Assembly (NCBI RefSeq): GCF_000218685.1
Contig: NW_006763290.1
Location: forward strand, 631,684 to 695,683
DNA length: 64,000 nucleotides
Source: Serpula lacrymans var. lacrymans S7.9
Lineage: Eukaryota; Basidiomycota; Agaricomycetes; Boletales; Serpulaceae
Direction: 5' to 3'
This document shows, in pieces, positions 10,598 to 22,777 of this stretch. Under the pieces are notes generated by a model that ran no database searches, was not told the DNA's origin, and saw nothing but the letters and a program-made list of their open reading frames with translations. Made by a program: the position numbers and the translations under genes. The stretch's first letter is position 1, and every line of letters starts with the position of its first letter.

Positions 10598-12110
10598 CTA
10601 AATGTCATCTTTTATGACAGACTTAATACACGCCATACACAAGTCCTCCCATTGCAAAATGTTCAGGTAAGTATCCACTATCCCAATGTCCTGCTGAAAT
10701 ACATTGATAATCTTGACTAATGTAGGGATGCCGAGTTTGCTATCAAGTTCCTGCAAGCCCTGGATGGCAATGTTTTGCCAAATGTATACCAATTGTTTCA
10801 TGATGTTGAAGCGAAAGCCTGCAATAAATGAGGCAGGAGTTGGAGGCACATCTGAGGGCCCAAGTTGCGTAAAAGGGGGAATGGCAGGGGCATAAGCCTG
10901 GTCAGGTCCAAACTCATACTGGATTGTGTTGGTGATGTCTTTCATTATTGGCACAAACTGGGTGAGCGTATTATTCAACCCAGTAAGTGCATTGGCGGTC
11001 ATTAGGTTTAATGTGACTCGTGCAGTTTTGGACCCACAGCCACTCACTGTAATGCTTGCATTCTTTGAGCAAGTCACAATTGACATGGCATCATCATCTT
11101 CTTTCGCATCAGGTGCACACTCTTTTTGTTTACTACTCGTGGATCCCTGCATAGTAGAAACCACCGGTGACATTGGTTGCTGAGGCATAGACATCTTGCT
11201 AACCAGCTCCAAGTCCCATTAGTGCCTGGAGATATTGATAGGTGCTTTAGTCAGGACCGTACTCATCATGAGGATACAGTTCCTGCACATGCAAGACAAT
11301 ACTTATTACTAGTACATTCTCTCACCTGCTGATTAATCCTTGAAGTCATACAATAAGTTATTCTTTTTCTTATTGGATAGTTTCATCCTCAGACCACTTC
11401 TCTTTTATTCTACTTCTGGTCTGAGAGATAGACAATTAGCTATACAAACCATACATACTCATGTGTTGTTCTTTAGCTTTTTATTACTTGAATTACCCAC
11501 TTTACTCCTTATCAGAAACCCTTGAGTCTACTATCAGTCCTCTATCTGCTATAATTTCTAGCACCTGTCAACCCCAAACTCATTGTACCTCTTATTCCCT
11601 GCAAGTGCAGTCGGAGAAGGGTATCATTTTTGTTATAGTTTAATGTTGCCTCACAAATTCATCCACAGCATCAAAATGAGGCCAGCCTTTGTTTCAGAAA
11701 TGACTCACTCCAGGGTGTTTCTAACGTATGATCAGCAATGTTAGATCTGCATAGATGGTGTACATACTTAATATACTCATGCCAAACTGCCTCATTTGCA
11801 ATGCTAATTGCTGCACTATGCTCATTATCCCAGTGAAAGCCAGATTGTTGCGATAATGTTTTGATATTCTTGTGGATAGCTTTTAACTAAGTAAATATCA
11901 TTATCAGTGGTGTAAATCGATTGTGAACAATCTGCACATGCCCTTTGCCATTTGCTGTTGCAAGCCTCCCACCCTTTGAAAGCACTTGCAGTATGCGTTT
12001 CTGCAAATTGTTTGAGTAAAGGTGCCCAGAAAGACTTCTTGAATGTTCCACCATCGGCAGCTACTACTAAGTTAGCTTTAAGTTCCTGTACGGACTCTTA
12101 CTAATCAGTA
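10598..12110 (-). pseudogene. Harbinger-1 accessory Myb/SANT-like DNA-binding protein
   Basis: PIF/Harbinger elements encode a second protein with a Myb/SANT-like domain that brings the transposase to the TIRs and into the nucleus. From the 5' side I can read ADGGTFKKSFWAPLLKQFAE, WEACNSKWQRACADC, SGFHWDNEHSAAISIANEAV and WHEYIKYVHHLCRSN. These are followed by KQRLASFDAVDEFV. The last exon (10598-11212) is a Ser/Ala-rich linker ending in FQQDIGIVDTYLNILQWEDL. The same tail pattern ends the copy at 26205-27530. Exons lie in different frames with introns between. The first exon, upstream of about 12110, was not found. Confidence 0.7.
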
Positions 12111-13089
12111 CATTATGCAATATAGCATTTTGGAAACACATTGTTCAAGCATGTCCATAAATCTATAATGTAAGCGCTACAGTCTTAGATATCCTCCTGG
12201 CAACAAGACACCACCAGATTTGGAAGTTATGAGATATTTGCATATCCAACGTCAAATAGAAAATGATGCCTAAAAAGGTGAGAGACAGGTCTTTGATGAG
12301 AAGACTCTGATCCAGCCAGGTCATCTTCAGGACAGATTTTATAGTAATTCTAGGGTCAAATATTTCATGTTAAGTCTCTCCAACAGTGTTTGTTTGCAGT
12401 AAGTTATTTCCATCACAGTCTTTTTCTTGACCTTGACATACAAATGTGATTCAAAAGCCTCAACTATGTAATGAAAAGATTCTGAAAACACATTATCAGC
12501 AGCAACTATACATTCCTATGTAGACAAATCTTTTTGCAGCTAGGCATCTTCACACTTCACCAGAAGTCCTACGAGAAGTGTAGACAACAAGTTTCTGTGG
12601 TGCTCGCAAAAGCTCATATGGCCTTGAGCAGCAAGAAGTGCCATCCTGAGGATGCGGACAAGGCAAAAATCCTTGCTGACCCAAGTCCCACCAACATCGA
12701 GCAAAGTCAGGGCACACTCAGTTCTACACCTAATAATGGTAACCTCAGCATATCAAATTTTCAGAGTAGGATATATTGTATTAACTGTGGGCTCAAAATA
12801 GTGCTGCTATATAGAGCTATATGATAGACACTTGTTTAGGCACACTATAGCTACTATATTCCCTATATAGCACTATAGTGGCTATGATAGCTATGAAAGA
12901 CAACTAGGTTTTTCCTCATGGAGGACAAGTCCATAGCTTCCAGATCAATAGAGGATGCCCACACTTGGGATTAAAGAGTCACATAATGAATTGGGCAGAT
13001 CCATTAAGTTTACAGGCCTATTGAAAGGCTACTGTGTTGACGAGGTAACTGTTTGGAGTTGGGGTATCAGAGGTCGGAGTTTATGCTGG
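12111..13089. other. Unassigned region with one small ORF
   Basis: A 96-codon plus-strand ORF at 12534-12824 has no family I recognise. About 12820-12900 has short repeated words (ctatatag, gctatgatagctatg). This may include the outer end of Harbinger-1, but no TIR could be identified. Confidence 0.35.
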
Positions 13090-14180
13090 TTAGGTATTCA
13101 AAGTCTCCAGAGGATAGAATGAGATGTTGTTTAGTACCCAATTAATCAACAGATTGTAGCAGGTGAGCCAATTGTATCCCAAAACTGTGGAACAGGAAAA
13201 ATTCAATGAGGTGACATAAAAGTTGTTGGAGTAACTTATCTGCAAGGGAAGCAGACAGGGACGTCCACCCACTGCCTTGGTAATGATGAAGTTTGATGTT
13301 TTATCAAATCAGCAAAATCAGATCAGAGCAGCAGTATAGGAAGAAAATTTACTAGTACTTACAAAGCCAGTATCTATTTTAAAAAAAAAGCCATTGGAGG
13401 TAAGGGAAACATAGAGGGAATTGGCATATAGAGTAGAAACATTGAGTTGGACCTCCATCAATGTACAGTCAGGGTTAGCACAGTCCTCAACCTGTGTACA
13501 GTGCAAAGGACTGTTGACTATATTTTTGCCTTGGTGGCATCTGGTTTGTTTTCCAGAACTGCTGCAGTGGCACAAGCTTTCACAGCACTGGAAGGAGACT
13601 ATTTTGCCCAGCTGGCCCACAGAACAGACGGAGATTATTGTCAAAACAGTGTTTGCTTTCTTTTGGAGTGAGTTTACTATCCTTTCACAGCTTGCTGGAT
13701 AAGTCCTGAGGTTTTGGATTAGACGTGAATATGTATAGTGGTGGGAATGGGAATGGGACAAGGAGTTGCTGCAGAACATGGGCTTGGTGGAGGACAACAA
13801 GGACTGCTTAGCAGAGGGGGACATAGTATTGGTGTATGATGAGGACTTGGGCTAGGTGCCAGTTTCTCTACTAACTTTGCTGTGCTATCCCCAGTAATGG
13901 GGGTCAATAGTTTTAGTGAGAACCCATAACTCCACAAGGGTGTCTGGTTTTCAATGTGGCAGACTTTGTCCTTTATCCTTGATGGGAGTTCCTTGTAGAA
14001 CTGATAGCGGAGTGCACCTTTGCCCCACCCTTGAATTTGGGAGGCAAGGCAGTTTTATAATGTTAGCAAGGGAGAAACTACCAGGTCACCCATATTGGTA
14101 TGCTCATGTCCTGGGAATATTTTGTTATCCATTCTACACACAGGCCTTAAAGCCAAGGATCCTTCTATTCAAGAAATAGA
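13090..14180 (-). pseudogene. Ty3/gypsy Gag-protease relic
   Basis: The frames are shifted. In 5'-3' order, a Gag segment (ALRYQFYKELPSRIKDKVCH) lies at about 13960-14020. A Pro/Ser-rich linker with many PSP and PPP steps follows at about 13780-13870. Then comes MEVQLNVSTLYANSLYVSLT, and last the retropepsin C-terminal part [20 protein letters not shown] with [15 protein letters not shown] at about 13090-13250. The [16 protein letters not shown] pattern is characteristic of fungal Ty3/gypsy proteases. The DSG active site is not clearly readable. No RT or integrase follows, so this is a fragment. Confidence 0.65.
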
Positions 14181-14491
14181 GATTTTGTGGGTTTGATGGT
14201 TTAGTATAGAACCCGACTACATATCTAGCTTTCAAGAAGTAGGTCTCCAAAAGATTGCTTTTGTTCTGCAAGACGGTGAACTTGCTTTTGGATTTCTGGA
14301 TCCCTCTTCAGTGATTAGAGGGTGTCATCTAATGAAGGTTAAACAACACACCTACTAAGAGATAGACCCTCTACTGGCTACACATGCAAGGAGCACAACA
14401 ATTGGATTGCTTTCTACGTGAACGTATAAGGTCTTCTGTTTTTTTGTTGCTGATTATCAACTGTACAGTACAACATGTATTTAAGTATATA

Positions 14492-16038
14492 CAGTGACTC
14501 CAAAAACCCTTTCCATGTTGACTCTGGGTGTCATGTATGAAGCATACCATCAAACAGCTTGAGAATTGTACTTAGCTTTGGTGGAGTATTAAATTGTACA
14601 TATTCTTGGCTATAAAATTCCCCCATAGGTAATGTGATTTGGTTCACATGCTATGGAGATATGGCTGATTTAAAACAGAAAAACCATGAAAAGGGTTTTT
14701 TCACTTTTAAACTGATGACTAGAACCTCAGTCAAAACATTGAATATTTGCCATTATGTGTTGGTACAAACAAAGATATATATACAAATAGTATGTCTGAG
14801 CTTAAAAAAGTTCACACACTTCTGATTCTCAACCACCATCATGGTCAAATCCCTCCCTTTTAATCAAAAAAGCTTTATCCTTTTATTGCTTGATGTTGGC
14901 TACTCTGGTGAAGCTATTTCCAAGAAGACTGGTGTTAGCCCTTCTACTATATCCAAACTTTGTGTCAAAGAGCATTCTTCCCTACCTAAAGCTATTAAAG
15001 GTTATTCTTCCAAGCTTTCCCCTACCAATATTTGACATGCCCAACATCTTATTACCTCTGGCAAAGCTGAAAATGCTATTCAAATGACCAAAGCCCTTAC
15101 CAGCATCATCAACCAACCCCTCTCATCCAATACTGTTTGTCTTCATTTGAAGAAATCTAGTATGAAGGATGTGGTAAAGTCCAAACACCCCCTTCTCTCT
15201 ACTAGGTATCACAAAGCTTGTTTGGATTTTGCCTATGCTCACAAGGATTGGACTCTAGAGGACTGGAAAAGAGTAATGTGATATGTTGAGACTAAAATCA
15301 ATTACCTAGGGTCAGATGGACACAAATGGGCATGGAAAAGGGCAGATAAGGGGCTTAGTGATAGACTGATAGATGGAACCCTCAAGTTTGGAGGAGGTTC
15401 CTTGATGATGTGGAGCTGTATGACTTGTAAAGCAATTGGATTTGATACCAAGATTGATGGTAGGATAGATGGGGACCTTTACCTTCAGATTTTGAAGGAT
15501 GAGCTCCAGCAAACCCTAGAGTACACCTGCAGGAAGGCCAAGGACTGGCTAGAGGAACAAGCATTCAATGCTATAGTTTGGCCTGCACAGTCTCCTGACC
15601 TAAATTTTATTGAACATCTCAAGAAGAAGCTTGCAGGGTATAAAAACCACCCCCAATGTGATTCATGAATTGTGGGTAAGGATTTAAGTGGAGTAGGAGA
15701 AAATACCAGTTGAGGAGTGTCAGAAATTGATTGAAAGTATGTCTAGAAGGATTTAGGCAGTGTTTAGGGAAAAAGGAGGCTATACCAAGTACTGATAACA
15801 TCCAAATACCCCTTGCAATTCAAAAGTGAAAAAACCCTTTCCATGGTGTTTCTGTTTTAAATCAACCATATCTCCATAGCATGTGAACCAAATCACATGA
15901 CCTATGGGGAAATTTTATAGCCAAGAGTATGTACAATTTGATACTCCACCAAAGCTAAGTACAATTCTCAAGCTGTTTGATGGTATGCTTCATGCATGAC
16001 ACCCAGAGTCAATAGGAAAAGGGTTTTTGGAGTCACTG
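14492..16038 (+). mobile_element. Tc1/mariner element with 219-bp terminal inverted repeats
   Basis: The 1547-bp element is bounded by TA dinucleotides (14490-14491 and 16039-16040). Its ends are CAGTGACTCCAAAAACCC and the inverse. The inverted repeats span about 14492-14710 and 15820-16038, each about 219 bp and well matched. This is far longer than the 20-30 bp common for Tc1. The transposase gene lies between them. The element sits in the TATA-proximal part of an LTR. Confidence 0.9.
14841..15795 (+). pseudogene. Tc1-family transposase, catalytically dead
   Basis: The N-terminal helix-turn-helix is clear (LLDVGYSGEAISKKTGVSPS, then TISKL). The DDE domain follows: KDWTLEDWKRVM*YVETKIN, LGSDGHKWAWKRAD, DGTLKFGGGSLMMWSCM and VWPAQSPDLNFIEHL. 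At the first catalytic position W-S-D-E is expected but *-Y-V-E is found, so the Asp is lost and Trp has become TGA. Between LQQTLEY and TCRKAKDWLEEQ about 15-17 codons including the second Asp (the DN block) are deleted. The final Glu (SPDLNFIEHL) remains. A further TGA occurs at SPTNI*HAQHL. Activity could only come from another copy acting on the intact ends. Confidence 0.88.
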
Positions 16039-16204
16039 TATACCCTTGCAATAGATGGAGACTCTTCAGCAAGTCCTCCTGTTGTATACCAACAACAAAC
16101 TTGTTCCTACTACTTTGAGTCTACCAACTCAACCTTACCTTTATCACTACTTCTTAAGTATGTGTACACCAGAGTCCACAAACTTTGGGTATTGTTACAC
16201 TGAT

Positions 16205-17869
16205 CCTTTGTGATATTATTATGTTGGCTTTGTTGACAGAGATTTATCCCTCCACTATCTTGGTGGAGGTGTTGGCCATATCAGGTTGCACTTAGTGGAT
16301 TACAATTTGGTGGAGAGTGCTATGGTTTTCCAGGTTCAATCTTTGGTTTCAGTGAATACAGATTACCATTATTCTTTAAGAAATTGAGGATTTGTTAAGA
16401 TTCAGTACTCCTATCTTTGAAAATTTGATATATATGATCTTCCTCTTTTGTTTTCCATTTACTTTCTCAAACAAAATTGTCATCAGCCATTTCCTCACTC
16501 TGATGGTTCCACTGAAGAAGGTGTGACTTGTCCTACAGAACTTATACTCATTTTGAAGCATGTGATTCAGATTTTATCATGTATAAACATAATTTAATAA
16601 TGATAGAGACTTAGTCTGTATCAGAGGAGTACAAAGAAGGTCTCATGGCCATCAAATCTCAATATTGTACCCATCCTATCAGATTATACTCTGATGATTA
16701 GTTTGTTAAACCACAAAATGCCTGTTCTGTAATAAAGGTTGCTCTTGTTGAGGCCGACTTCTCAGCAAAGCATTACAGGATAACCTCAAAAGGCTAATCC
16801 CTACAGGCCTTCATTATTTGTGCCATCTTCTAACAAATAATGATTATTATGTTCAGATCTATGCACATTAACAGTATCCTTAAGGATAATCATAATAATG
16901 AAAATGTTATACATAAATTACCTTTTCAGATGTACTTTGTTAACACTTCAGCCAACCTCTTTCCATAGCCTCTTAGGTTAATCAGTTTCTGTTATTTGAT
17001 GTGTCTAAGAGGCCTTTATCCTGGGATTATCCCATAGGCAGGTAATCCATGCAGGACCCCCTTGAGCTAATGTTATCTAGGAGCAATTTGAAAACCCTGG
17101 GAGTCCCAATTGGTGCCAGGGGTCCTAGCACTAATTAATTCCAAAAATCCTACACCCTATATCAATATAAAGCAGGACTATCCTGGAATAACCCAAAATC
17201 AAAGTGTTTTACTTTAAGGTATGTATTGACTAATCTAATTATGTTATAGAATATCCTGTGGGAGTACTTTCAAATGTTATCCATATAGAAATAGTAGTTT
17301 TACCTGTTATTTTGAATAGCATGTGGATACTCCCAAAGAATATCCATGGTACAATAAAGAAATCCTAATGTAGTATAAGTAGTACACAGAGTAGTCTCAT
17401 TGGATACTATGGGCAGCTTGCAGGTACTTCTAAAGAATATCTGGGTATAATAGGGGTATTATGGATAATTGTTAGGATACTAACAATAAATATAGTAGTC
17501 TCATTTGGTGTTCTAGACATCTCAGTGGTAATTCCCAAGGACATACAAGTATAAGGAGGATGTTCTAGATGTCTTGGCTAGTTATGGGGACCCCCAAAGG
17601 ACTTCCATATAAAATAGGAACATCCTACTGGGGCATCTGAGACAGCTAGTGGGACATAAGTAGTAATGCCATTGGATGTTGTGGATACTGTACAGGTACT
17701 CCAAAAAGATATCCAGTGTATAATAGGGACATCCTCCTAAAACATCTGGGATAACCTATTAGAACATAATTAATACCCAAAATAGTCTCATTGGCATATT
17801 GATCCTAGTATCTGAATCATATTAACACTCCATATAGAAGTACCTCTTTTTATGCTTAAAATGTTTTTT
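16205..17869. other. Gene-free region with degenerate tandem repeats
   Basis: No protein motif is recognisable. From about 17230 to 17820 a unit of about 130-150 bp recurs in diverged form. Each unit has agt-ctcattggat, a gtactcc-aaagaatatcc segment and ggtataatagggacatcc. About four units can be followed. CpG is nearly absent here. Confidence 0.55.
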
Positions 17870-18101
17870 TAATAAAACTAAGTGAAACTCAGCCACTGCC
17901 TGAGAGGCTATAGAAACGACTGAGGTATTCCTATACTAAACCCCCTACTACTTATAGTTGGAGGTGCTACTCGCTATAGTATAATGACTAGGAGTACAAT
18001 TGAGCTCCTAGTAGAACAATGGTGACTCCATGGAGTGGTGGCTATGCTCCATGGAGAACAATGGCTGCTTTAGCAGAGACCGGGTTTATCTGGTTTTGTC
18101 A
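17870..18101 (-). repeat. 3' LTR of copia-B
   Basis: On the coding strand it starts TGACAAAACC after a polypurine tract (caagtgggag at about 18102-18113) and ends TTTTATTA. It aligns along its length with the 193-bp LTR of copia-D (60695-60887). It is longer by about 40 bp because of an internal partial duplication around two ccatggag words. By eye I count roughly a dozen substitutions outside that insertion. A likely TATA is actataagtag. Confidence 0.85.
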
Positions 18102-18142
18102 CTCCCACTTGAGTGCAACCGTAGTCCCATAGCTTTAGAGAA

Positions 18143-21100
18143 TTTTTAGTGTTTTTTGTGAGTGAGGGGTTTAGTGAGAATGCAGGCAACCATATCTCCT
18201 GTAGGAACATATCTGATTACTGCCTCTCCCTTTGATACTAAGTCATCTCGGATAAAATGATATTTCCGTTGAATGTGTTTTGTGCGAGCACGGAACTGTG
18301 GATCTCGCGTAAAAATAATAGCTGCTTGATTATCACAGTGCAATGTTGTAGGTCCATTTTGAGCATGTCCAATTTCTTCAAAAAATGTCCAAAGCCATGC
18401 AAGGTGTTGTGCAGCATTGCTCAATGCAATGTACTCTGACTTCGTGGAGGATAAAGCGACCATGCTTTGTCTTTTGCTTGTCCAGGAGATTGCTCCTCAG
18501 ATGGTGATAAAAACAAACCCTGATGTTGATTGAGACGTGTCTGGGTCTCCAGACCAATCTGCATCTGAATATCCATAGGAATCCATGTCCATGGAGACAT
18601 CTGTGCCATCATATTGTAGTTCCATGTCCCTGGTTGCTTTCAGATATCGGAGGACACATTTTGCAGCTTCCCAGTGATGGCTCCTTGGAGCTGAGCTATG
18701 CCTGCTTAGTATTCCAACGACATAGGCAATGTCTGGGCGGGTTCCGAGCATGGCATACATGAGGGAGCCTACAATTGAGAGGTATGACACTTGACGCCCT
18801 TCAATATGCATCTTGTGTTGCACAATATCTTCCCCTGGAGCATTTGCAAGGAGTTTTGATCCATGGGCCATTGGTGTCCATACTGGTTTGCAGTTCTTCA
18901 TTCCAGTACGCTCCAGGACTGTGTCAATGTATTGGTGTTGCAATAGGGATATTGTTTTGTTTGAACGATCACGTTGGATTTCTATTCCAAGGATGTATTT
19001 TGCTTCTCCAAGGTCCCGCATTTTGAATATGGATTCGAGTTTGGCTTTTGTGATATCCATGAATTTCCGGGATGAAGCTCCTAGGAGGAGGTCATCTACA
19101 TAGACAACAGCAAAGCATATTTGTTTGTTGTCCCGGAATACATAGAGACATGTTTATGCATTTAGTCTTGTGAAACCGAGCTCCTGGAGCTTGGGATCAA
19201 AAGTTTTGTTCCATGTACGACCAGCTTGTTTTAACCCGTAGATGGATTTCTTCAATCTCCAGCAGTATCCAGGTTGGATAGGAACACCCCCTGGAGGAAG
19301 CATGTACAGTTCTTCTTCAAGTTCTCCATTGAGATAAGCTGTGGATACGTCCATTTGATCAAGTTCTAGGTTGTACTTTGCTGCCAGGGCTAGAATAATT
19401 CGGATTGACTCTAAGTTTGCAACCGGAGCAAAAACCTCCTGGTAATCAATCCCCTCCCTTTGAGTAAAACCTCGTGCAACAATCCGGAGTTTGTATCTCT
19501 CAATGTTTCCATTTTGATCAAACTTGATCCAGAACACAGGTTTTGATGTGATGGGTTTTACTCCCTTCGGAAGTGGAACAGTGTCATATACTGCATTAGT
19601 ATTGAGACTTAGGAGTTCCTCCTCCAAGGCAGACTTCCATAATTCTCCATCCGGACGTGATAAGGCTTCCTTTAGTGTCCTTGGAAGGTCTGTGTTAGAT
19701 GGACCAGTACTTGCTATTCCAGCAAAGAATGTTTCCTCTGTATCAGATGTTTCTTCATGAACCTCAGGAGTGTTAGGTTTCTCCATGGAGTTGTCATGCT
19801 GCTCTTTTCAAGACTGTTTCTCATCTAGAGTCCTTTGATAATCTCGGTATTTGTCTGCAGGACGGGTCTGGCAACTGCTTCTGCGTACTCCTAGGACTTT
19901 AGCAGGCATGACTGCTCTTTTAGGAACTTGTGCAGGTACTCCAGGGAGTAGACACATTTGTGTATTTGTTGCCCCACTCACTCCTGAAGGTGTTGAATCA
20001 CTCCTTGGAGGTGTTGTATGCCTTCCAGAAGCTGATCCAATGGACAGGCTGTCTAGCTGTATTCGGACTTTTTCCACATCAGCTGGCTGTATGTTGAGGG
20101 GCTGTCCTCCCACTGACTGTAACTCTACTTTGGCTTTCCGTTCTGAAGATGGCCAGTGTTCAGGTCTTGGTTGTAGAGACTGTTGTGGAGGGTGTCTTAG
20201 CTGATCAGGTGCTCCCACTGCTCTCGGAATGTCTCCACAGAGGTATTGCCCCACTGCTCTTGGAACATCTTCATACTGATATGGTTCCATTGCTTGTGGA
20301 ACATCTCCTTGGAGATGTGGTTCCATTTGCAATTCATTTGGATCTCGGATCCGAGGGTCAGGATCATCCTCCTCCAATGTTTTTTGGTCTGGATAGTGAG
20401 CATTCTCTGGAATGAGTCCCTCCCACTGATCTGTACTAGTGTCTGTGTTCCAGAGAGCAGTGTCATCCTTTTGTACCTTTCCGGATTCATTGAATATGAC
20501 ATGCCGACTGGAAAACACAGTCCGTTTTTCAGTGTCTAGGAGTTTGTAGGCTTGCTTTCTATGTGTGTAGCCAATCATTATGGCTTTGCGCCCCTTGGAG
20601 TAAAACTTCCCTTGCCTTTTGTCTTTCAGAATCAAGGCATATGCTTGGCATCCAAAAGGGCGAAATAAAGTTGGATCAACTCTCCTTTTAAACAGTATTT
20701 CATATGGGGTCTTTCCATGGAGTCCTTTGGCTGGGCGGCATGCTATGATATATGCAGCTGTTTGCATGGCTACCCAGAATGACTTTGGGAGCTTGGAATC
20801 ATGGAGCATAATGGTTGCTAATGTAGCCAATGTCTGATTCATGCATTCTGCAATGCCATTTTGTTCCGGAGTATCTGCAGCTGTAGTTTCTTGGATGACA
20901 CCATCTCCTCAGAGTTGATTTTCGAATGCATTGCCAGTATATTCTCCTCCCCCATCGCTCCAGAGGAATTCTGTGTATAGTGGAGTGAAGTTTTCTTCTC
21001 CCAAATGAGTCCGGAAGAATGTTTGGACATCTTCTTTCCATTGCTTGTATCATTCCAGTGCTTCACTTTTATGTTTTAGGAAATATATCCATGGAAATTT

Positions 21101-22015
21101 GGAGAAATCATCTACAATGATAATCCAGTACTGAAAGCCCTCCCTGGAAGTTGGTTTGATCGGTCCTCCAACATCTGTGTGCACAATTTGTATGGGGCAC
21201 TTGGCTCAGTTTCCTCCAGTGGACTTGAAAGGTAATTTCTTCATCTTTCCTAAAGCACAAGGTTCACAAAACTCCGGGGTTCCGGTAAGGGTGTCTATGT
21301 CCTGGAGCTGTCCTTTTGTAACCATTTGTTGCAAGTGGTCCATTCCAATGTGTCCCATTCTCCTATGCAATAAATTTACATCTACTGCTGCAAAAGCTGA
21401 CTCCGGGTTGATTTTGGGTTTTGCTTGGATGTGATAAAGTTCTCGCTTGTGTAACGCAGTGAGGATAAGTTTCTCCTTTGTCCAAATTTCACAAGCATTT
21501 GACCCTGCTGGAAAAAGTGTTGATAACCCCGTTTTGGACAATTTGTGGACAAAGACGAGTGCTAACGTGAAGTTTGGCACAAGTAAGACATTTGACAGTG
21601 CAATATTGTAGTTCTTTTTGCCAACAGTTGCTTGTAGGATTACTGTTCCAATTCCAATGGCATTTACAGAGGATTCATTCCCAAAACTGATTGTCCTTGG
21701 AGGATGCAGAACATGGTATGTTCCTGGCTCAAACCAGGAGCGGTGAGGGACCATGTGGGATGTTGCTCCAGAGTCAATAATAATTGTTGTTTTGGTCTTA
21801 TCGGGTTCCGACACAAGGTAAGCTTGAATGTGTTTAGCAAGGGGCTTGGAAATATGTACATGATCCAATGCAATATGACTCTTCCTCAGAGTCAGATCTG
21901 GATGATTGCTCCGCTGTATTTGCCTTTTCCTTTTTTTTTCCTTTATCCTTGTGTCTTTCCTTTCCCTTCTTCCTTTGACCTTTTTCAGCTGACTGAAGTG
22001 TTCGACACTCAGTCA
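18143..22015 (-). pseudogene. Copia-B: Ty1/copia Pol, 5'-truncated
   Basis: The polyprotein reads leftward. The Gag tail at 22015-21900 is Lys/Glu-rich. Protease follows (TIIIDSGATSHMVPHRSW), then the GAG-pre-integrase block (LLHRRMGHIGMDHLQQM) with C-x2-C (CEPCALGKM). Integrase comes next, in pieces with a frameshift near 20840-20880 (MNQTLATLATIM, PKSFWVAMQTAAYIIACRP). Reverse transcriptase follows (VFWIKFDQNGNIERYKLRIV, LDQMDVSTAYLNGELEEELY, VYVDDLL at about 19090-19105). RNase H is last (MVALSSTKSEYIALSNAA, CDNQAA). Stops occur at GGN*AK (21203-21205), LNA*TCLY and ITI*GAI. Gag and the 5' LTR are missing. The 5' edge at about 22015 abuts the last codons of Plavaka. From 21880 to 20080 it appears base-identical to copia-D. 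Confidence 0.88.
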
Positions 22016-22560
22016 ATATAAGCCAGAGGGACTTTTGGCCAAGTAACAGGAGCTGGAAATGATCCAGCATGAATATGAGTAGAAAGTTTGAATATGACTT
22101 TCAATCTTCCAACTCTAATTCCTGATACGTGAAAATTATAAGACACATATCTACTATACTCACCTGTAACCCTAGTTGATTCTACACTCAAAAACTCCAA
22201 TACTAATACAGTGTCAAACTTGACAGTATTATTACCAGGTCTGGCTCTAATCACTTCATACTTCATATCAGCAGCATCATAGGGGTGAGCTTGAGGTTAT
22301 AAAAAATATCTAGTGTATTAAAAGGTAGGGAGGATGATGAGATTTAATTTCTGGATAGATGACTGGGATGCCCCTTTTGAAGTTGATTGAGGAATTTTTT
22401 CAAATCATGTTCAAAGCCTGGACATTTTTTATGTTTTTGTTGAATTGATTAAAGTGGCTGAAAAGGATAAGATGGTAATTTTGTCAATTGAATGCATAAT
22501 CCAGAGTATGTTTTGAGGATATTGGTAGGTGGGGTAGAAAATAATAGAGATTTTTGATAG
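22016..22560 (-). pseudogene. Plavaka-type transposase, C-terminal part
   Basis: The readable tail contains RARPGNNTVKFDTVLVLE, then GIRVGRLKVIFKLSTH, then PAPVTWPKVPLAYID. This matches the C-terminal region (fungal DUF6830-type tail) of basidiomycete Plavaka transposases of the CACTA group. The segment 22354-22560 is one unit of a 202-bp tandem repeat that continues beyond copia-C at 37299. The frame meets copia-B at about 22015. The GATAG at 22556-22560 is the left target duplication of copia-C. Confidence 0.7.
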
Positions 22561-22763
22561 CGTTGTTTTTTATCAATTATTTCATTTTTTGAAGCAACTC
22601 TAGTGTAGGCAAGTGGTTACATAATACTGTGTTTATATTCAGCCACACAGCATGTTGCCACCTCAGTTCTCAACTATTTGGACTGAGGTGAGCAACATGT
22701 TTGTTTCTCTCCTACATACAGTTTTACTTACAGTCTGTTGGTCTTCTGTTTATCAGAATTATA
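22561..22763 (+). repeat. 5' LTR of copia-C
   Basis: It runs from cgttgtttttt (TG start mutated to CG) to gaattata. Its partner at 37096-37298 keeps TGTTG. A 5-bp target duplication lies just outside. Confidence 0.88.
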
Positions 22764-22777
22764 GGTTATGAACCCTG
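22764..22777 (+). promoter_or_regulatory. Primer-binding site of copia-C
   Basis: It reads ggttatgaaccctg directly after the LTR. It differs by one G-to-A from the initiator-tRNA-Met anticodon-arm complement seen in copia-A and copia-D. From 22778 to 23359 only a possible Gag start at about 22849 (MTPSTTPSIS) is visible. Confidence 0.8.

Larger units (their letters stand above)
14450..16204 (+). repeat. Gypsy-type LTR remnant split by the Tc1 element
   Basis: Left of the Tc1 element, 14455-14491 resembles the family segment ttatcaactgta..acatgta..agtata. Right of it, 16041-16199 resumes with caatagatggagactcttcagcaagtcctcctgttg, a gtacaccagagt segment and the end TTGTTACA. CTGAT occurs at both outer edges (14450-14454 and 16200-16204), as a 5-bp target duplication would. 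However, the left LTR end lacks the expected TGTTACAA, so it is either truncated or the match is chance. Confidence 0.55.

Noticed and set aside
19524..20539. Plus-strand ORFs opposite copia-B
   Set aside because: They are shadows of the copia RT and integrase frames on the other strand. Equivalent shadows recur over copia-D.
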